From Micromonospora sp. MA102 (lineage in GTDB: Bacteria; Actinomycetota; Actinomycetes; Mycobacteriales; Micromonosporaceae), in the NCBI RefSeq assembly GCF_025460765.1, contig NZ_JAMWEG010000003.1:434001-498000 (forward strand): a DNA stretch of 64,000 nt, given 5' to 3'. Below, piece after piece: positions 50,981 through 59,503 of the stretch. Both the position numbers and the translations under genes were made by a program. The notes under the pieces were generated by a model. It did not search any database. It was not told the origin of the DNA and worked only from the letters and a program-made list of their open reading frames with translations. Within the stretch, counting starts at the first letter, position 1. Every line of letters begins with the position of its first letter.

Positions 50981-51859
50981 GTGCATCACAACCGTCTCAA
51001 GACCGTAGCGCTGCTCGGCCTGTTGACCTCGCTGATCCTCGCGGTCGGCTACTGGTTCGGCGGTAGCGGCGGTCTCGTCATCGCCGTCGTCGTCTCGTTG
51101 CTGATGAACGGTGTGACCTACTTCTACTCCGACAAGCTCGCGTTGCGCTCGATGCGGGCGCAACCGGTCAGCGAGGCACAGTTCCCCGAGCTGTACCGGA
51201 TGGTCCGCGAGCTCTCCACCCAGGCGGGCAAGCCGATGCCCCGGCTCTACGTGAGCCCGACGGCGCAGCCGAACGCGTTCGCCACCGGGCGTAACCCGGA
51301 GCACGCGGCGGTCTGCGTCACGCAGGGGATCGTCGAGATCCTCGACTACCGGGAGCTGCGGGGCGTGATCGGCCACGAGCTGTCCCACGTCTACAACCGG
51401 GACATCCTGATCTCCAGCGTGGCGGCCGGCCTGGCCGGCATCATCACCGCGCTGGCGAACATCGCCTGGTTCATCCCGCTGGGCTCCTCGGACGACGAGG
51501 ACGGCCCGAACCCGGCCGTGCTGCTGCTCACCCTGATCCTCGGTCCGATCGCGGCCACCCTCATCCAGCTGGCGATCAGCCGGAGCCGGGAGTTCCAGGC
51601 CGACCAGTCCGGCGCCGAGCTGAGCCGGGACCCGCTGGCGCTGGCCAGCGCCCTCCGCAAGATCCACGTGGGTACGCAGGCGCGCCCGCTGCCGCCGCAG
51701 GGCCAGCTCACCAGCACCGCGCACCTGATGATCGACAACCCGTTCAAGCGGGGCGGCGGCCTCGCCGCCATGTTCGCCACCCACCCGCCCATGGAGCAGC
51801 GGGTGGCTCGGCTGGAGCAGCTGGCCCGCAACGCCGGGCCCGTGCAGTTCCAGCGCTGA
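50981..51859 (+). CDS. htpX: Zinc metalloprotease HtpX homologue
   Basis: 292 aa from GTG 50981, with AAGGAG upstream. M48 membrane protease for quality control of membrane proteins. It has two N-terminal helices, the zinc motif HELSH (His132-Glu133-His136), two more helices, and the third ligand Glu in [13 protein letters not shown]. The pattern [30 protein letters not shown] is typical. A terminator follows. Confidence 0.95.
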   Translation: MHHNRLKTVALLGLLTSLILAVGYWFGGSGGLVIAVVVSLLMNGVTYFYSDKLALRSMRAQPVSEAQFPELYRMVRELSTQAGKPMPRLYVSPTAQPNAFATGRNPEHAAVCVTQGIVEILDYRELRGVIGHELSHVYNRDILISSVAAGLAGIITALANIAWFIPLGSSDDEDGPNPAVLLLTLILGPIAATLIQLAISRSREFQADQSGAELSRDPLALASALRKIHVGTQARPLPPQGQLTSTAHLMIDNPFKRGGGLAAMFATHPPMEQRVARLEQLARNAGPVQFQR

Positions 51860-51872
51860 CCCGCACCGACCG

Positions 51873-51906
51873 ACTCCGCCCGCGTCCAGCCGGACGCGGG
51901 CGGAGT
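51873..51906 (+). terminator. terminator after htpX
   Basis: A perfect 15-bp stem (51873-51887 with 51892-51906) with a 4-nt loop, 13 bases after the stop. Confidence 0.85.
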
Positions 51907-51993
51907 GGTGTGTCCGGGCACAAACCGTTTCCCCCGGATACGCGCCGGCGTTAGGGTCGAAACGTCTCTCACCCGTTACCTGGAGGTTCACCC

Positions 51994-53253
51994 GTGGCCG
52001 CACTGCGCCAGTACCTGGGCGTCTGGCGGATCCCCGGCGCCCCGATGCTGCTGATCCTCGGCGTCATCGGGCGGCTCGGGATCGGCATGACCCCGCTGGC
52101 GCTGCTGCTGGTGGTCGCCGAGGTCACCGACCGGTACTCGCTCGCCGCCGTCGCCGGCGGCATCTACGCGCTCTCCGGCGCCGCGCTCAGCCCGATCGCC
52201 GGGCGCATCGCCGACCGGGTCGGCCCCACCCCGGTGCTGCTGGCCACCGCCCTGGCCCACCCGCTCGCCCTCTTCGGGCTGCTCGGGGCCAGCCGGTCCG
52301 GCTCCGGCAGCCTCGCCCTGATCTACCTGGCCGCGGGCGTCGCCGGCGCCACGTACCCGCCGCTCACCGCCGCGATCCGGGGCGCCTGGAACGACCTCAC
52401 CGCCCCCGCCACCGGCCGGACCCACCTGCGGAACACGGCGCTCGCCGCGGAGACCTCCCTCTTCGAGGTCGTCTTCGTGCTCGGGCCGCTGCTGGTGGCC
52501 GGCTTCGTCCTCGTCGCCGACGCCGCCGCCGCGCTGGTCGGCGCCGCCGTGGTCACCCTGGCCGGCACCACCGCCGTCGCACTCGGCCGGGTCATGCGCG
52601 GCTGGCAGCCGCACCCGCGCGAGCACCACGCCAAGGGCCTCGGCCCGCTGCGGGTCGGCGGCTTCCCGGCCCTGCTGTTCTGCGTCGCCAGCATCGGCAT
52701 CGCCTTCGGCGCCGCCGGCGTGATCGTCCCGGCCTTCGCCGGGAACTCCACCACCGGCGACCCGGAGAGCCTCGCCGGTGTGCTGCTCGCCGTCTGGGGC
52801 ATCGGCAGTGCCCTGGGCGGCTTCTGGTTCGGGGTACGCAAGCCCGCCGCCAACATGACCCGCCAGTTCGCCTGGCTGCTCGGCGCGGTCGCGGCCAGCT
52901 TCGCCGTCTTCGCCGTGATGCCCACCCCGGCGGCGCTCGGCGCCGCGCTGGTGCTGGGCGGCGCCACCATCGCGCCCGCGCTGACCCTGGAGAACACCCT
53001 GGTCGGCCGGATCGCACCGGCCGGCATGCTGAACGAGGCGTACACCTGGGTGGTGACCATGTCGGTGGCGGCGAGCGCCGCCGGGGGAGCGGTGGCCGGG
53101 CTCATCGTCGACCACGCCGGCGGCGTGCCCTGGGCCTTCCTCTTCGCCGGAGCCGCGGTCGCCGTCGGCGCCACGGTCGCCGCGCTGCCGACCGGCCCGA
53201 TCGCCCGCGCCGAGGCCACCGCGGTACGCGCCGAGCAGTCGCTCGTCGCCTGA
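51994..53253 (+). CDS. MFS transporter
   Basis: 419 aa, about 12 hydrophobic helices. MFS loop-2-like [19 protein letters not shown] is between helices 2 and 3. GTG 51994 has TGGAGG 8 bases upstream. There is no family-specific motif for a substrate; it resembles the many actinobacterial efflux-type MFS proteins. Ala/Gly/Val-rich helices make finer assignment unsafe. Confidence 0.85.
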   Translation: MAALRQYLGVWRIPGAPMLLILGVIGRLGIGMTPLALLLVVAEVTDRYSLAAVAGGIYALSGAALSPIAGRIADRVGPTPVLLATALAHPLALFGLLGASRSGSGSLALIYLAAGVAGATYPPLTAAIRGAWNDLTAPATGRTHLRNTALAAETSLFEVVFVLGPLLVAGFVLVADAAAALVGAAVVTLAGTTAVALGRVMRGWQPHPREHHAKGLGPLRVGGFPALLFCVASIGIAFGAAGVIVPAFAGNSTTGDPESLAGVLLAVWGIGSALGGFWFGVRKPAANMTRQFAWLLGAVAASFAVFAVMPTPAALGAALVLGGATIAPALTLENTLVGRIAPAGMLNEAYTWVVTMSVAASAAGGAVAGLIVDHAGGVPWAFLFAGAAVAVGATVAALPTGPIARAEATAVRAEQSLVA

Positions 53254-53294
53254 GCCGCGGGGATCAAACCGGCGCGGGCGGGTACCGACCCGAC

Positions 53295-53390
53295 ATGTTC
53301 CTCTTCTTCTCGAACCGGGTCGGCTGCCTCGGCTCGATCCTGGTCAGCGCCGTCGTGACCGTCATCCTGCTGCTGATCTTCTCGCGCTGA
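53295..53390 (+). CDS. 31-aa single-helix membrane peptide
   Basis: Short frame MFLFFSNRVGCLGSILVSAV, then VTVILLLIFSR. One hydrophobic helix follows a short FSNRxGC motif. Peptides of this type are widespread in actinobacteria as unannotated small proteins, by my recollection. No strong ribosome-binding site is present. It lies 41 bases after the MFS stop and may be co-transcribed. Function unknown. Confidence 0.6.
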   Translation: MFLFFSNRVGCLGSILVSAVVTVILLLIFSR

Positions 53391-53403
53391 CCGGGGCCGG
53401 CGC

Positions 53404-53703
53404 TCAGAGGCCGAGCCCACCGACCACCGTGAGCTCCTGGCTGGTGAACTCGCCGGTGAGCATCGGCATGGCCCGGCCGATGGCGGCCCTCGTCTCGGGA
53501 AGTCGCAGGGACGCGTCGTGGTGTTCCCTGCTCCGCCACACCTCGGTGACCCAGATCGTGACCTCGTCCTGGTCGGAGACGCCCACCACGTACAGCTCGC
53601 AGCCGACCTCGCGGAGCCCGTCGACGCCGCTCAACAGGATGGCCACGACGTCGTCCCGGCAACCGGCCCGGGTCTTCATCGACCCGAGGTAGCCGTAGGG
53701 CAT
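53404..53703 (-). CDS. Antibiotic biosynthesis monooxygenase (ABM)-domain protein
   Basis: 99 aa from ATG 53703, with GGGGAG upstream. Ferredoxin-like dimeric alpha/beta-barrel fold. The pattern KTRAGCRDDVVAILLSGVDGLREVGCELYVVGVSDQDEVTIWVTEVWRSREHHDASLRLPETRAAI is typical of YgiN/ABM quinol-monooxygenase-like proteins. The substrate is unknown, and many members are heme- or quinol-handling. The longer frame to 53922 is not supported. Confidence 0.82.
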   Translation of the reverse strand: MPYGYLGSMKTRAGCRDDVVAILLSGVDGLREVGCELYVVGVSDQDEVTIWVTEVWRSREHHDASLRLPETRAAIGRAMPMLTGEFTSQELTVVGGLGL

Positions 53704-53773
53704 CTGCGCTCCCCGCTCTCGGTGGGCCGGGCCGCCGCCGGATGCTCGTCGGGGCGGCGGCCCGTGGCCTGTG

Positions 53774-54268
53774 CTACCGGTAGTTGGTGAACTGGAGGGC
53801 CACGCCGAAGTCCTCGCCCTTGAGCAGCGCGATGACGGCCTGCAGGTCGTCCTTCTTCTTGCCGGTGACCCGGAGCTGGTCGCCCTGGATCTGCGCCTGG
53901 ACGCCCTTCGGGCCCTCGTCACGGATCTTCTTGCTGATCGCCTTGGCCTTGTCCGAGTCGATGCCCTGGATCACCTTGGCGTCGATCTTGAAGATCTTGC
54001 CCGAGGAACGGGGGTCGCCGGCGTCCAGCGACTTCAGCGAGATGTTCCGCTTGACCAGCTTCTCCTTGAACACGTCCAGAGCTGCCCGGACCCGCTCCTC
54101 GGTCTCCGCCTGGAGGCTGATCGCCTCCTCGCCCGACCAGGAGATCTCGGCGCCGGTGCCGCGGAAGTCGAACCGCGTCGAGAGCTCCTTCTCCGCCTGG
54201 CGGAGGGCGTTGTCGACCTCCTGCCGGTCGACCTTGCTCACGATGTCGAACGACGGGTTCGCTGCCAT
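53774..54268 (-). CDS. yajQ: YajQ-family nucleotide-binding protein
   Basis: 164 aa. The start [21 protein letters not shown] is at ATG 54268, with AGGAG seven bases before; ATG 54274 is only one base from AGGAG and less likely. Full-length family features are [23 protein letters not shown], and [37 protein letters not shown]. YajQ proteins bind nucleotides or RNA, and one is a cyclic-di-GMP effector in Xanthomonas. A GGDEF-EAL gene lies 2 kb away, but a functional link is only speculative. Confidence 0.95.
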   Translation of the reverse strand: MAANPSFDIVSKVDRQEVDNALRQAEKELSTRFDFRGTGAEISWSGEEAISLQAETEERVRAALDVFKEKLVKRNISLKSLDAGDPRSSGKIFKIDAKVIQGIDSDKAKAISKKIRDEGPKGVQAQIQGDQLRVTGKKKDDLQAVIALLKGEDFGVALQFTNYR

Positions 54269-54346
54269 GCTCATGCTCCTGCTGTCCGGAGGTCTGTCCT
54301 GGTCCGTCCCCCACTGGCCAGCGTGGGACCCCCTGACGGTACCCGC

Positions 54347-54377
54347 TTGCGACGGCCCGGGGGACAACCGCTATCCT
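54347..54377 (+). promoter_or_regulatory. promoter of tRNA-Tyr
   Basis: TTGCGA (54347-54352) and TATCCT (54372-54377) are separated by 19 bp. The -10 ends 37 bp before the tRNA. Confidence 0.55.
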
Positions 54378-54414
54378 TGCTTCCGCCGCCGCGTCCAACG
54401 CGGTGGTATGCCCT

Positions 54415-54498
54415 GGCGGGTTGCCCGAGCGGCCAATGGGAGCGGACTGTAAATCCGTCGCGAAAGCTACAGAGGTTCGAATCCTCTACCCGCCACCA
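54415..54498 (+). tRNA. tRNA-Tyr (anticodon GTA)
   Basis: Acceptor arms GGCGGGT/ACCCGCC close the cloverleaf. The anticodon loop CTGTAAA holds GTA at 54449-54451. A long variable arm is present, as expected for bacterial tRNA-Tyr, with the T-loop TTCGAAT. CCA is encoded at 54496-54498. Confidence 0.95.
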
Positions 54499-54507
54499 GG
54501 GATCGGC

Positions 54508-54545
54508 AAGGCCCTTGACCTGCGGAAACGCTGGTCAGGGGCCTT
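54508..54545 (+). terminator. terminator after tRNA-Tyr
   Basis: A 13-bp stem with one G-T wobble (54508-54520 with 54533-54545) and a 12-nt loop lies directly downstream of the tRNA. Confidence 0.65.
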
Positions 54546-54580
54546 CGCCGTTTCGCGGTGACCAAGGCGAGGAGGCGTCC

Positions 54581-55234
54581 GTGCGCGACCACGATCCGGC
54601 CCACCGGTTGCCCTCCCCGGCCACCGCCGAAGACGATCCGATCGGCCGGTTCGAGCGGCTCTACGCCGACGCCGAGCGCGGCGAGGCGGTCGTCCCGTGG
54701 GACCTCGACCGGGCGCACTCCCTGCTCAGCGAGTGGACCGACCGGACCCGGCCGGACGGCTCCGGCCGGCGCGCCGTGGTCGTCGGGTGCGGCTTCGGCC
54801 GCGACGCCGAACATCTGGCCCGCCTCGGCTTCGCCACCGTCGCCTTCGACATCTCGCCCACGGCGGTACGGACGGCCCGCCGCCGCCACCCGGACTCGCC
54901 GGTGCGGTACGAGACCGCCGACCTGCTCGATCCGCCGCAGGACTGGCTGGGTGGGTTCGACTTCGTGCTGGAGAGCATGAACGTGCAGGCGCTGCCGGCC
55001 GAGCTGCGGCAGCGGGCGATCCGGGCGGTCGGCCGGCTGGTCGCGCCGGGCGGGACGCTGCTGGTGATCGCGGCCGGCCGGCGGGACGACGAGGTCGTCG
55101 AGGGCCCGCCCTGGCCGCTGGCCCGGGCCGAGGTCGACGCCTTCGCGGTCGGCCCGCTGGCCCCGGCCGGGGTCGAGGAGATCGTGGCCCCGGACGGTGG
55201 GCTCCGCTGGCGCGCGGAGTTCCGCCGCGCCTGA
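54581..55234 (+). CDS. Class I SAM-dependent methyltransferase
   Basis: 217 aa from GTG 54581, with GGAGG upstream. Motif I VVVGCGFGRDAEHLARLG, motif II VAFDISPTAVRTARRR, and a catalytic region LLDPPQDWLGGFDFVLESMNVQALP resemble thiopurine-type or small-molecule methyltransferases. The substrate is unknown. It converges with the VOC-family gene with 14 bases between stops. Confidence 0.85.
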   Translation: MRDHDPAHRLPSPATAEDDPIGRFERLYADAERGEAVVPWDLDRAHSLLSEWTDRTRPDGSGRRAVVVGCGFGRDAEHLARLGFATVAFDISPTAVRTARRRHPDSPVRYETADLLDPPQDWLGGFDFVLESMNVQALPAELRQRAIRAVGRLVAPGGTLLVIAAGRRDDEVVEGPPWPLARAEVDAFAVGPLAPAGVEEIVAPDGGLRWRAEFRRA

Positions 55235-55248
55235 GGGAGCCCCTTGGC

Positions 55249-55629
55249 CTACGCGGACGTCTCCCGCTCGGCGTCGCTGCGCAGGACGCAGAACTCGTTG
55301 CCCTCCGGGTCGGCCAGCACGACCCAGCCGCTGCCGTCCGGGTTGCGCCGGTCGGCGACGACGGTGGCGCCCAGGGCGCGGATGCGCTCGACCTCCTGAT
55401 CGCGGAGCACCTCGGGCTGCAGGCAGATGTGCACGCGGTTCTTGACGCTCTTCGGCTCGGGCACCCGCTGGAAGTAGAGCGTGGCGCCCGTGGGCGGCTC
55501 GATGGCCACCTCCTCGTCGTCGGGCCTGACCTGCGGGTCGACCGGGCAGTCGAAGACCCGGCCCCAGAAGTGCGCCAGCTCGTACGGGTCGGCGCAGTCG
55601 AACGCGACGTTGCGGATGACGGTCCCCAT
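55249..55629 (-). CDS. VOC (glyoxalase-like) family protein
   Basis: 126 aa. Paired beta-alpha-beta-beta-beta modules: VIRNVAFDCADPYELAHFWGRVFDCPV, and VHICLQPEVLRDQEVERIRALGATVV..WVVLADPEGNEFCVL. Metal-ligand-like His and Glu lie at the usual module ends (HICL, PEGNEF). This is a standalone glyoxalase/dioxygenase-fold protein as found in many actinobacterial genomes. The substrate is not known. Confidence 0.85.
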   Translation of the reverse strand: MGTVIRNVAFDCADPYELAHFWGRVFDCPVDPQVRPDDEEVAIEPPTGATLYFQRVPEPKSVKNRVHICLQPEVLRDQEVERIRALGATVVADRRNPDGSGWVVLADPEGNEFCVLRSDAERETSA

Positions 55630-56049
55630 CCGGTCAGCCTCTCATGCCGCCCGGCGACGGCCCGCTGCCGTCGAGGCCGGCGGGGCGCGTGGATCGGACA
55701 GCCGAAACCCTTGCCCGGGGCATCGATGATGGTGGAGTCTGTTCGACGGGGCCGCCGCGGCTGCCCGGTTCGCCGTCCAATGTGGTCAAGGTGACCGATC
55801 ATGATGGCTGGTAGGCGAATCTGCTCTTACGCGCGGTTTAACCGAGAAGTCGTTGTGCGCGCCTTCCGTAGCGGCGCCGGGACCGATCGTGACAGCACGC
55901 TGGGCCGGAGGGGCGGGCGAGCCGGTCGAACGGATGATTTCCCCGTCTGCCCCTGCCAGGTGGGCCCTCCACCGCTTTTCCGCCTGCTCCCCGTGTGGCA
56001 CGATCGTGGAACCTCCACCATCGCTGAAACTCTCTCGACAGGAGCAATC
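55630..56049. other. 420-base intergenic region with clustered palindromes
   Basis: No credible gene occupies this gap. It holds CGGTTTAACCG (55834-55844). Close to the small-peptide gene it also holds CACGATCGTG (55999-56008), overlapping GTGGA-ACC-TCCAC (56006-56018). The cluster, 30-50 bases before the peptide start, looks like a regulatory region. A frame from 55801 runs through it into the peptide gene but has no signal or domain. Confidence 0.4.
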
Positions 56050-56178
56050 ATGTCTGGTCGAAGGTTGGGCCGGCTGCTTGGCTCACTTCTCATTCTTGCC
56101 GCCCTCGTCGGTGGCGTCGGCGGTTTCGATTTCGATGGCAGCACGGGGGCGCAGACCCAGGACTACGTGTGGCAGTGA
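56050..56178 (+). CDS. 42-aa exported peptide upstream of the cyclic-di-GMP gene
   Basis: ATG 56050 has AGGAG 7 bases before it. It encodes a typical Sec signal (basic start MSGRRLGR, hydrophobic LLGSLLILAALVGGVGG) and a short acidic tail FDFDGSTGAQTQDYVWQ. It ends 111 bases before a GAF-GGDEF-EAL gene on the same strand, so the two may share a transcript. A strong ribosome-binding site and signal-like composition support it being real. Function unknown; a secreted or membrane peptide. Confidence 0.6.
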   Translation: MSGRRLGRLLGSLLILAALVGGVGGFDFDGSTGAQTQDYVWQ

Positions 56179-56289
56179 CCGGTTCTCCCGGTCTGTCTTC
56201 TTGAGCCCGGCTGCCGGCCCACCGTGTTCCGGTCGGGTGACGCCCCGCGTCGGTGATCGAGCGGCGTGCCGCCAAGTCGAAGGAGCGGC

Positions 56290-58818
56290 ATGATCGGTCG
56301 CGGTCAGCCACGACGCCGGTCGTCCGAGGACGCCTGGATCATCACGGCCCCGATGGCCCTCATCGCGGTGGCCTGCGCCACGGTCACCGGCCTGCTCGCC
56401 GAACACCCCGTCGGCAGGTGGCCCCAGGCGGCACTCATCCTCGCCCTGATGGTCGTGGCGGGGCTGCCCTTGCTCAGCTTGGTGGTCAACCGGCAGTCGG
56501 TCGGCGTCACGCTCACCGAGCTGCCCCTCGTCCTGGCGCTCTTCTTCCTGCCGCCGCTGACGGTCGTGGTCATCTACACGATCGCCACGCTCGTCACGCA
56601 CATCCGGCACCGGTTCTCGGCGCCGAAGGTCTGGTTCAACGTGGCCCGGGCCGCGGCCGGCACCTCGCTGGCGGTGCTGCTTCTCCAGGCGTTGCCGCCG
56701 ATGGAGGGGGTCGGGCCACGGACGTGGCTCAGCATCTTCTCCGCCGTCAGCATGGTCCTGCTCGTCAGCGTCACCAGCGTGGTCGCCGTGCACACCCTGT
56801 TGAACGGCTGGCAGACCGGTCGAGCGGCGTTGCGCAACGCCAAGACGGCGCTGCTCACCGCCGGGATCAACGTGTCCATCGGGCTGATCCTGCTGATCCT
56901 CGTGAGCAGCAACTGGTGGTCGGTGTTGCTGCTGACCGGGCTCGGCGTCGGTCTGGTGCCGGTCTACCGCTCGTACGCCCAGTTCTTCCGGCAGCACCGC
57001 ACCCTGACCGACCTCTACGAGTTGACCCGGGCCGTGGTGGAGAGCGGGCAGAGCGGCACGCTGGCGGACGCCCTCCTCGGTCGGGTGCGGTCCCTGATGG
57101 AGGCCGAGTACGCCACACTCTGGCTCCCGGCCCAGGGCCGGCACCCGGAGACGCTGCTGACCGCCCGGGCCGACGACCCGGGTCTGCTCGACATGGCGCG
57201 CACGCCGCAGGCGCTGCGGGAGAAGGTGCGGGCGCTCCGGCGTACCGTCGCCGTCGGACACGGCGTGACGACCGACGACGAGTTCCGCGCGGAGTTCGCG
57301 GAGCGGCGGGTCAAGGACGCCGTGGTGGTGCCGTTGCGCTCCGGCCCGGTCGTGATCGGCACCCTGGAGGTGGCCAACCGGCTCGGTGACGGCAACCACT
57401 TCACCCCGGCGGACATCGCGGTCTTCGAGACCGTGGCCGCCCACGCCGCGGTGGCTCTGGAGAACACCCGCCTGGTCGACCGGCTCCGGCACGACGCCGA
57501 GCACGACACGCTGACCAAGCTGCCCAACCGCCGGCGTATCACCGCGGCGGTGGCCGAGGCGGTCCGGATCGCGGCGCCCGGCGAGGTGGTGGCGCTGCTG
57601 CTCTTCGACGTCGACCGGCTGCGCCAGGTCAACGAGTCGCTCGGCCATGCGGCCGGCGACAAGGTCCTGGTCGAGGTCGCCGAGCGGCTGCGCGCCAGCG
57701 CGCCCTCCTCCGCCCTGGTGGGCCGGGCCGGTGGCGACGAGTTCCTGGTGACGCTGCGGCTGGAGAGCACCGAGGCGGCGCTCGAGCTGGCCGGCCAGCT
57801 GCGCGAGCAGATCCGCGACGAGATGGTCTTCGACGCGCTCACCCTGGACGTGGACACCGCGGTCGGGGTGGCGGTCCACCCGGACCACGGCAGCGACGCG
57901 GTGGCTCTGCTCCAACGGGTCGACCTGGCCGCCACGGCCGCCAAGTCGGTCCCGGGCAGCGTCCAGCTCTACAGCCCGGCGCTGGAGTCCCGGTCGCTGC
58001 GCCGGCTGGGCCTCGCGGGCGACCTGCGCCGGGCGCTGGACGACGGTGCGCTGGAGGTCTACTTCCAGCCCAAGGTGACGCTGCGGGACCGGCGCCTGGT
58101 CGGGGTGGAGTGCCTGGCCCGCTGGGAGCACCCGGCGCACGGCACGGTGGCCCCGAACGACTTCGTGGCGGTCGCCGAGCACACCGGCCAGCTCGGCCGG
58201 CTCACCGAGTTTGTGCTGCGGGAGAGCCTGCGGCGCAGCCGGGACTGGAGCCACGGCGAGCAGGCGCTCGCCATCTCGGTCAACCTGGCCGCCCGGACGC
58301 TCACCGACCAGCACTTCCCGGCCCTCGTGCGGGATCTGCTGGAGGAGTACGGCGTGCCGGCGCAGCGCCTCACCCTGGAGATCACCGAGGCCGGGGTGCT
58401 GGACGGCACCGAACGTCCCATCCCGACCCTGAAGCGCCTCGGCGAGCTCGGTGTCCGGCTCTCCGTGGACGACTTCGGCACGGGCAACTCGTCCCTGGCC
58501 CAGCTGCGCCGGCTGCCCGTGCACGAGGTCAAGGTCGACCGTTCGTTCGTGCAGGGCATGGCGACCGACCCGGGCGACCTGGCCATCGTCAACGCGGTGG
58601 TGACGCTCTCGCAGCAGTTCGGCCTGACCGTGGTGGCCGAGGGTGTGGAGAGCGAGCTGACCCTGGAGCTGCTCCAGGACATCGGCTGCGAGATCGGCCA
58701 GGGCTTCCTGTTCAGCCGGCCCCTGCCGTACGAGCGGTTGGAGGCCTGGTTCGGCGCCCAGGTCGACCCGGAGACGATCGTGGCGGGCGAGTTGCCGCGC
58801 CTGCGCGTCGTTCCCTGA
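56290..58818 (+). CDS. Membrane GAF-GGDEF-EAL cyclic-di-GMP turnover protein
   Basis: 842 aa from ATG 56290 (AAGGAG upstream); a longer frame to 56266 lacks support. Residues ~20-235 contain about six membrane helices (MASE-like). Residues ~245-415 are a GAF domain. The GGDEF domain has an intact active site (GGDEF at 481-485) and the metal-binding FDVDRL. The EAL domain has E-C-L at 607-609 in place of EAL, plus DDFGTGNSSL and KVDRSFV, so phosphodiesterase activity is likely retained. It could make and/or degrade cyclic-di-GMP, which controls development in actinomycetes. Which activity dominates cannot be told. Confidence 0.93.
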   Translation: MIGRGQPRRRSSEDAWIITAPMALIAVACATVTGLLAEHPVGRWPQAALILALMVVAGLPLLSLVVNRQSVGVTLTELPLVLALFFLPPLTVVVIYTIATLVTHIRHRFSAPKVWFNVARAAAGTSLAVLLLQALPPMEGVGPRTWLSIFSAVSMVLLVSVTSVVAVHTLLNGWQTGRAALRNAKTALLTAGINVSIGLILLILVSSNWWSVLLLTGLGVGLVPVYRSYAQFFRQHRTLTDLYELTRAVVESGQSGTLADALLGRVRSLMEAEYATLWLPAQGRHPETLLTARADDPGLLDMARTPQALREKVRALRRTVAVGHGVTTDDEFRAEFAERRVKDAVVVPLRSGPVVIGTLEVANRLGDGNHFTPADIAVFETVAAHAAVALENTRLVDRLRHDAEHDTLTKLPNRRRITAAVAEAVRIAAPGEVVALLLFDVDRLRQVNESLGHAAGDKVLVEVAERLRASAPSSALVGRAGGDEFLVTLRLESTEAALELAGQLREQIRDEMVFDALTLDVDTAVGVAVHPDHGSDAVALLQRVDLAATAAKSVPGSVQLYSPALESRSLRRLGLAGDLRRALDDGALEVYFQPKVTLRDRRLVGVECLARWEHPAHGTVAPNDFVAVAEHTGQLGRLTEFVLRESLRRSRDWSHGEQALAISVNLAARTLTDQHFPALVRDLLEEYGVPAQRLTLEITEAGVLDGTERPIPTLKRLGELGVRLSVDDFGTGNSSLAQLRRLPVHEVKVDRSFVQGMATDPGDLAIVNAVVTLSQQFGLTVVAEGVESELTLELLQDIGCEIGQGFLFSRPLPYERLEAWFGAQVDPETIVAGELPRLRVVP

Positions 58819-58849
58819 GCTGCGGGAACACCGCAACCGGGGATCCGAT

Positions 58850-58878
58850 TTCACCTCGCCCACGGGGTCGTGTACTGT
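58850..58878 (+). promoter_or_regulatory. promoter of the tRNA-Thr/tRNA-Met unit
   Basis: TTCACC (58850-58855) and TACTGT (58873-58878) are separated by 17 bp, 36 bp before tRNA-Thr. Confidence 0.5.
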
Positions 58879-58914
58879 TTCCTCTGCGCGACACCCCACG
58901 GGGTGATCGGGTAG

Positions 58915-58987
58915 GCCCCCTTAGCTCAGTCGGCAGAGCGTCTCCATGGTAAGGAGAAGGTCTACGGTTCGATTCCGTAAGGGGGCT
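58915..58987 (+). tRNA. tRNA-Thr (anticodon GGT)
   Basis: 73-nt cloverleaf: acceptor GCCCCCT/AGGGGGC, D-loop AGCTCAGTCGGCAGAGC, anticodon loop ATGGTAA with GGT at 58948-58950, T-loop TTCGATT. CCA is not encoded. Confidence 0.95.
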
Positions 58988-59012
58988 CAGAGGGTCCGGC
59001 TGGACCCGCCAC

Positions 59013-59085
59013 GGCGGTGTAGCTCAGATGGCAGAGCAAGCGGCTCATAATCGCTGTGTCGCCGGTTCAAGTCCGGCCACCGCTA
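59013..59085 (+). tRNA. tRNA-Met (anticodon CAT, elongator type)
   Basis: 73-nt cloverleaf: acceptor GGCGGTG/CACCGCT (first pair G-T), anticodon loop CTCATAA with CAT at 59046-59048, T-loop TTCAAGT. It lacks the unpaired first base and GGG/CCC anticodon stem of an initiator tRNA. Confidence 0.93.
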
Positions 59086-59121
59086 CTCTCGTCCTCCGGG
59101 CCCGCCCGGTGGTCGGTGGGA

Positions 59122-59140
59122 TGGGCGCCACAGGCGCCCA
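59122..59140 (+). terminator. hairpin after tRNA-Met
   Basis: TGGGCGCC and GGCGCCCA pair around a 3-nt loop, 37 bases after the tRNA. Confidence 0.6.
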
Positions 59141-59142
59141 CT

Positions 59143-59172
59143 TTGCATGTCCGCGTATTCAGCGCGTAGTCT
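59143..59172 (+). promoter_or_regulatory. promoter of rpmG
   Basis: TTGCAT (59143-59148) and TAGTCT (59167-59172) are separated by 18 bp, with the start codon 44 bases downstream. Confidence 0.5.
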
Positions 59173-59216
59173 GATGCGCCGTAGTTGTTATCCGTGAGCG
59201 AGGAAGGCACTCCGCC

Positions 59217-59384
59217 GTGGCGAAGGCGACCGATGTCCGGCCGAAGATCACTTTGGCGTGTGTGGAGTGCAAGGAGCGCAACTACATCACGCGCAAGAAC
59301 CGCCGCAACGACCCGGACCGCATCGAGATGAAGAAGTTCTGCCCCCGGGACGGCAGGCACACCATCCACCGCGAGACGCGCTGA
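59217..59384 (+). CDS. rpmG: Ribosomal protein bL33
   Basis: 55 aa from GTG 59217, with AGGAAGG upstream. The sequence [20 protein letters not shown], then [15 protein letters not shown], ends with [15 protein letters not shown]. The first zinc-type CxxC is kept. The second pair is reduced to one Cys, as in the zinc-independent style of bL33. In mycobacteria rpmG2 sits in front of hadABC; the same order is seen here. Confidence 0.95.
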   Translation: MAKATDVRPKITLACVECKERNYITRKNRRNDPDRIEMKKFCPRDGRHTIHRETR

Positions 59385-59419
59385 CCCGCGGCCGGCCCGG
59401 CCGGCCCGCAGACAGCTTC

Positions 59420-59486
59420 CGAACGCCGATCCGCATGGACGGCGGCCTCCGAGCCGCCCGACCGTACGGATCGGCGTTCGTGTTTT
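59420..59486 (+). terminator. terminator/attenuator after rpmG
   Basis: A 14-bp perfect outer stem (59420-59433 with 59467-59480) encloses an inner GGCGGC/GCCGCC hairpin and is followed by TGTTTT. It lies before hadA, so transcription of hadAB may be partly independent. Confidence 0.7.
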
Positions 59487-59491
59487 CCGTG

Positions 59492-59497
59492 TAGGTT
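59492..59497 (+). promoter_or_regulatory. -10 hexamer of hadA
   Basis: TAGGTT ends 6 nt before the ATG at 59504, just past the rpmG terminator, with no ribosome-binding site between. Confidence 0.4.
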
Positions 59498-59503
59498 CGC
59501 GGC

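Noticed and set aside
55801..56178. 125-aa protein starting at 55801
   Set aside because: The N-terminal 83 residues are Arg-rich and featureless. The internal ATG at 56050 has a strong ribosome-binding site and opens directly into a signal peptide.
54347..58818. A YajQ / cyclic-di-GMP signalling module with the GGDEF-EAL gene
   Set aside because: YajQ is a cyclic-di-GMP effector only in some bacteria, and here it is on the opposite strand, 2 kb away, with unrelated genes between. Proximity alone does not support a module.
56083..58899. 938-aa minus-strand frame opposite the GGDEF-EAL gene
   Set aside because: Same antisense artefact. The plus-strand product has intact GAF, GGDEF and EAL domains.
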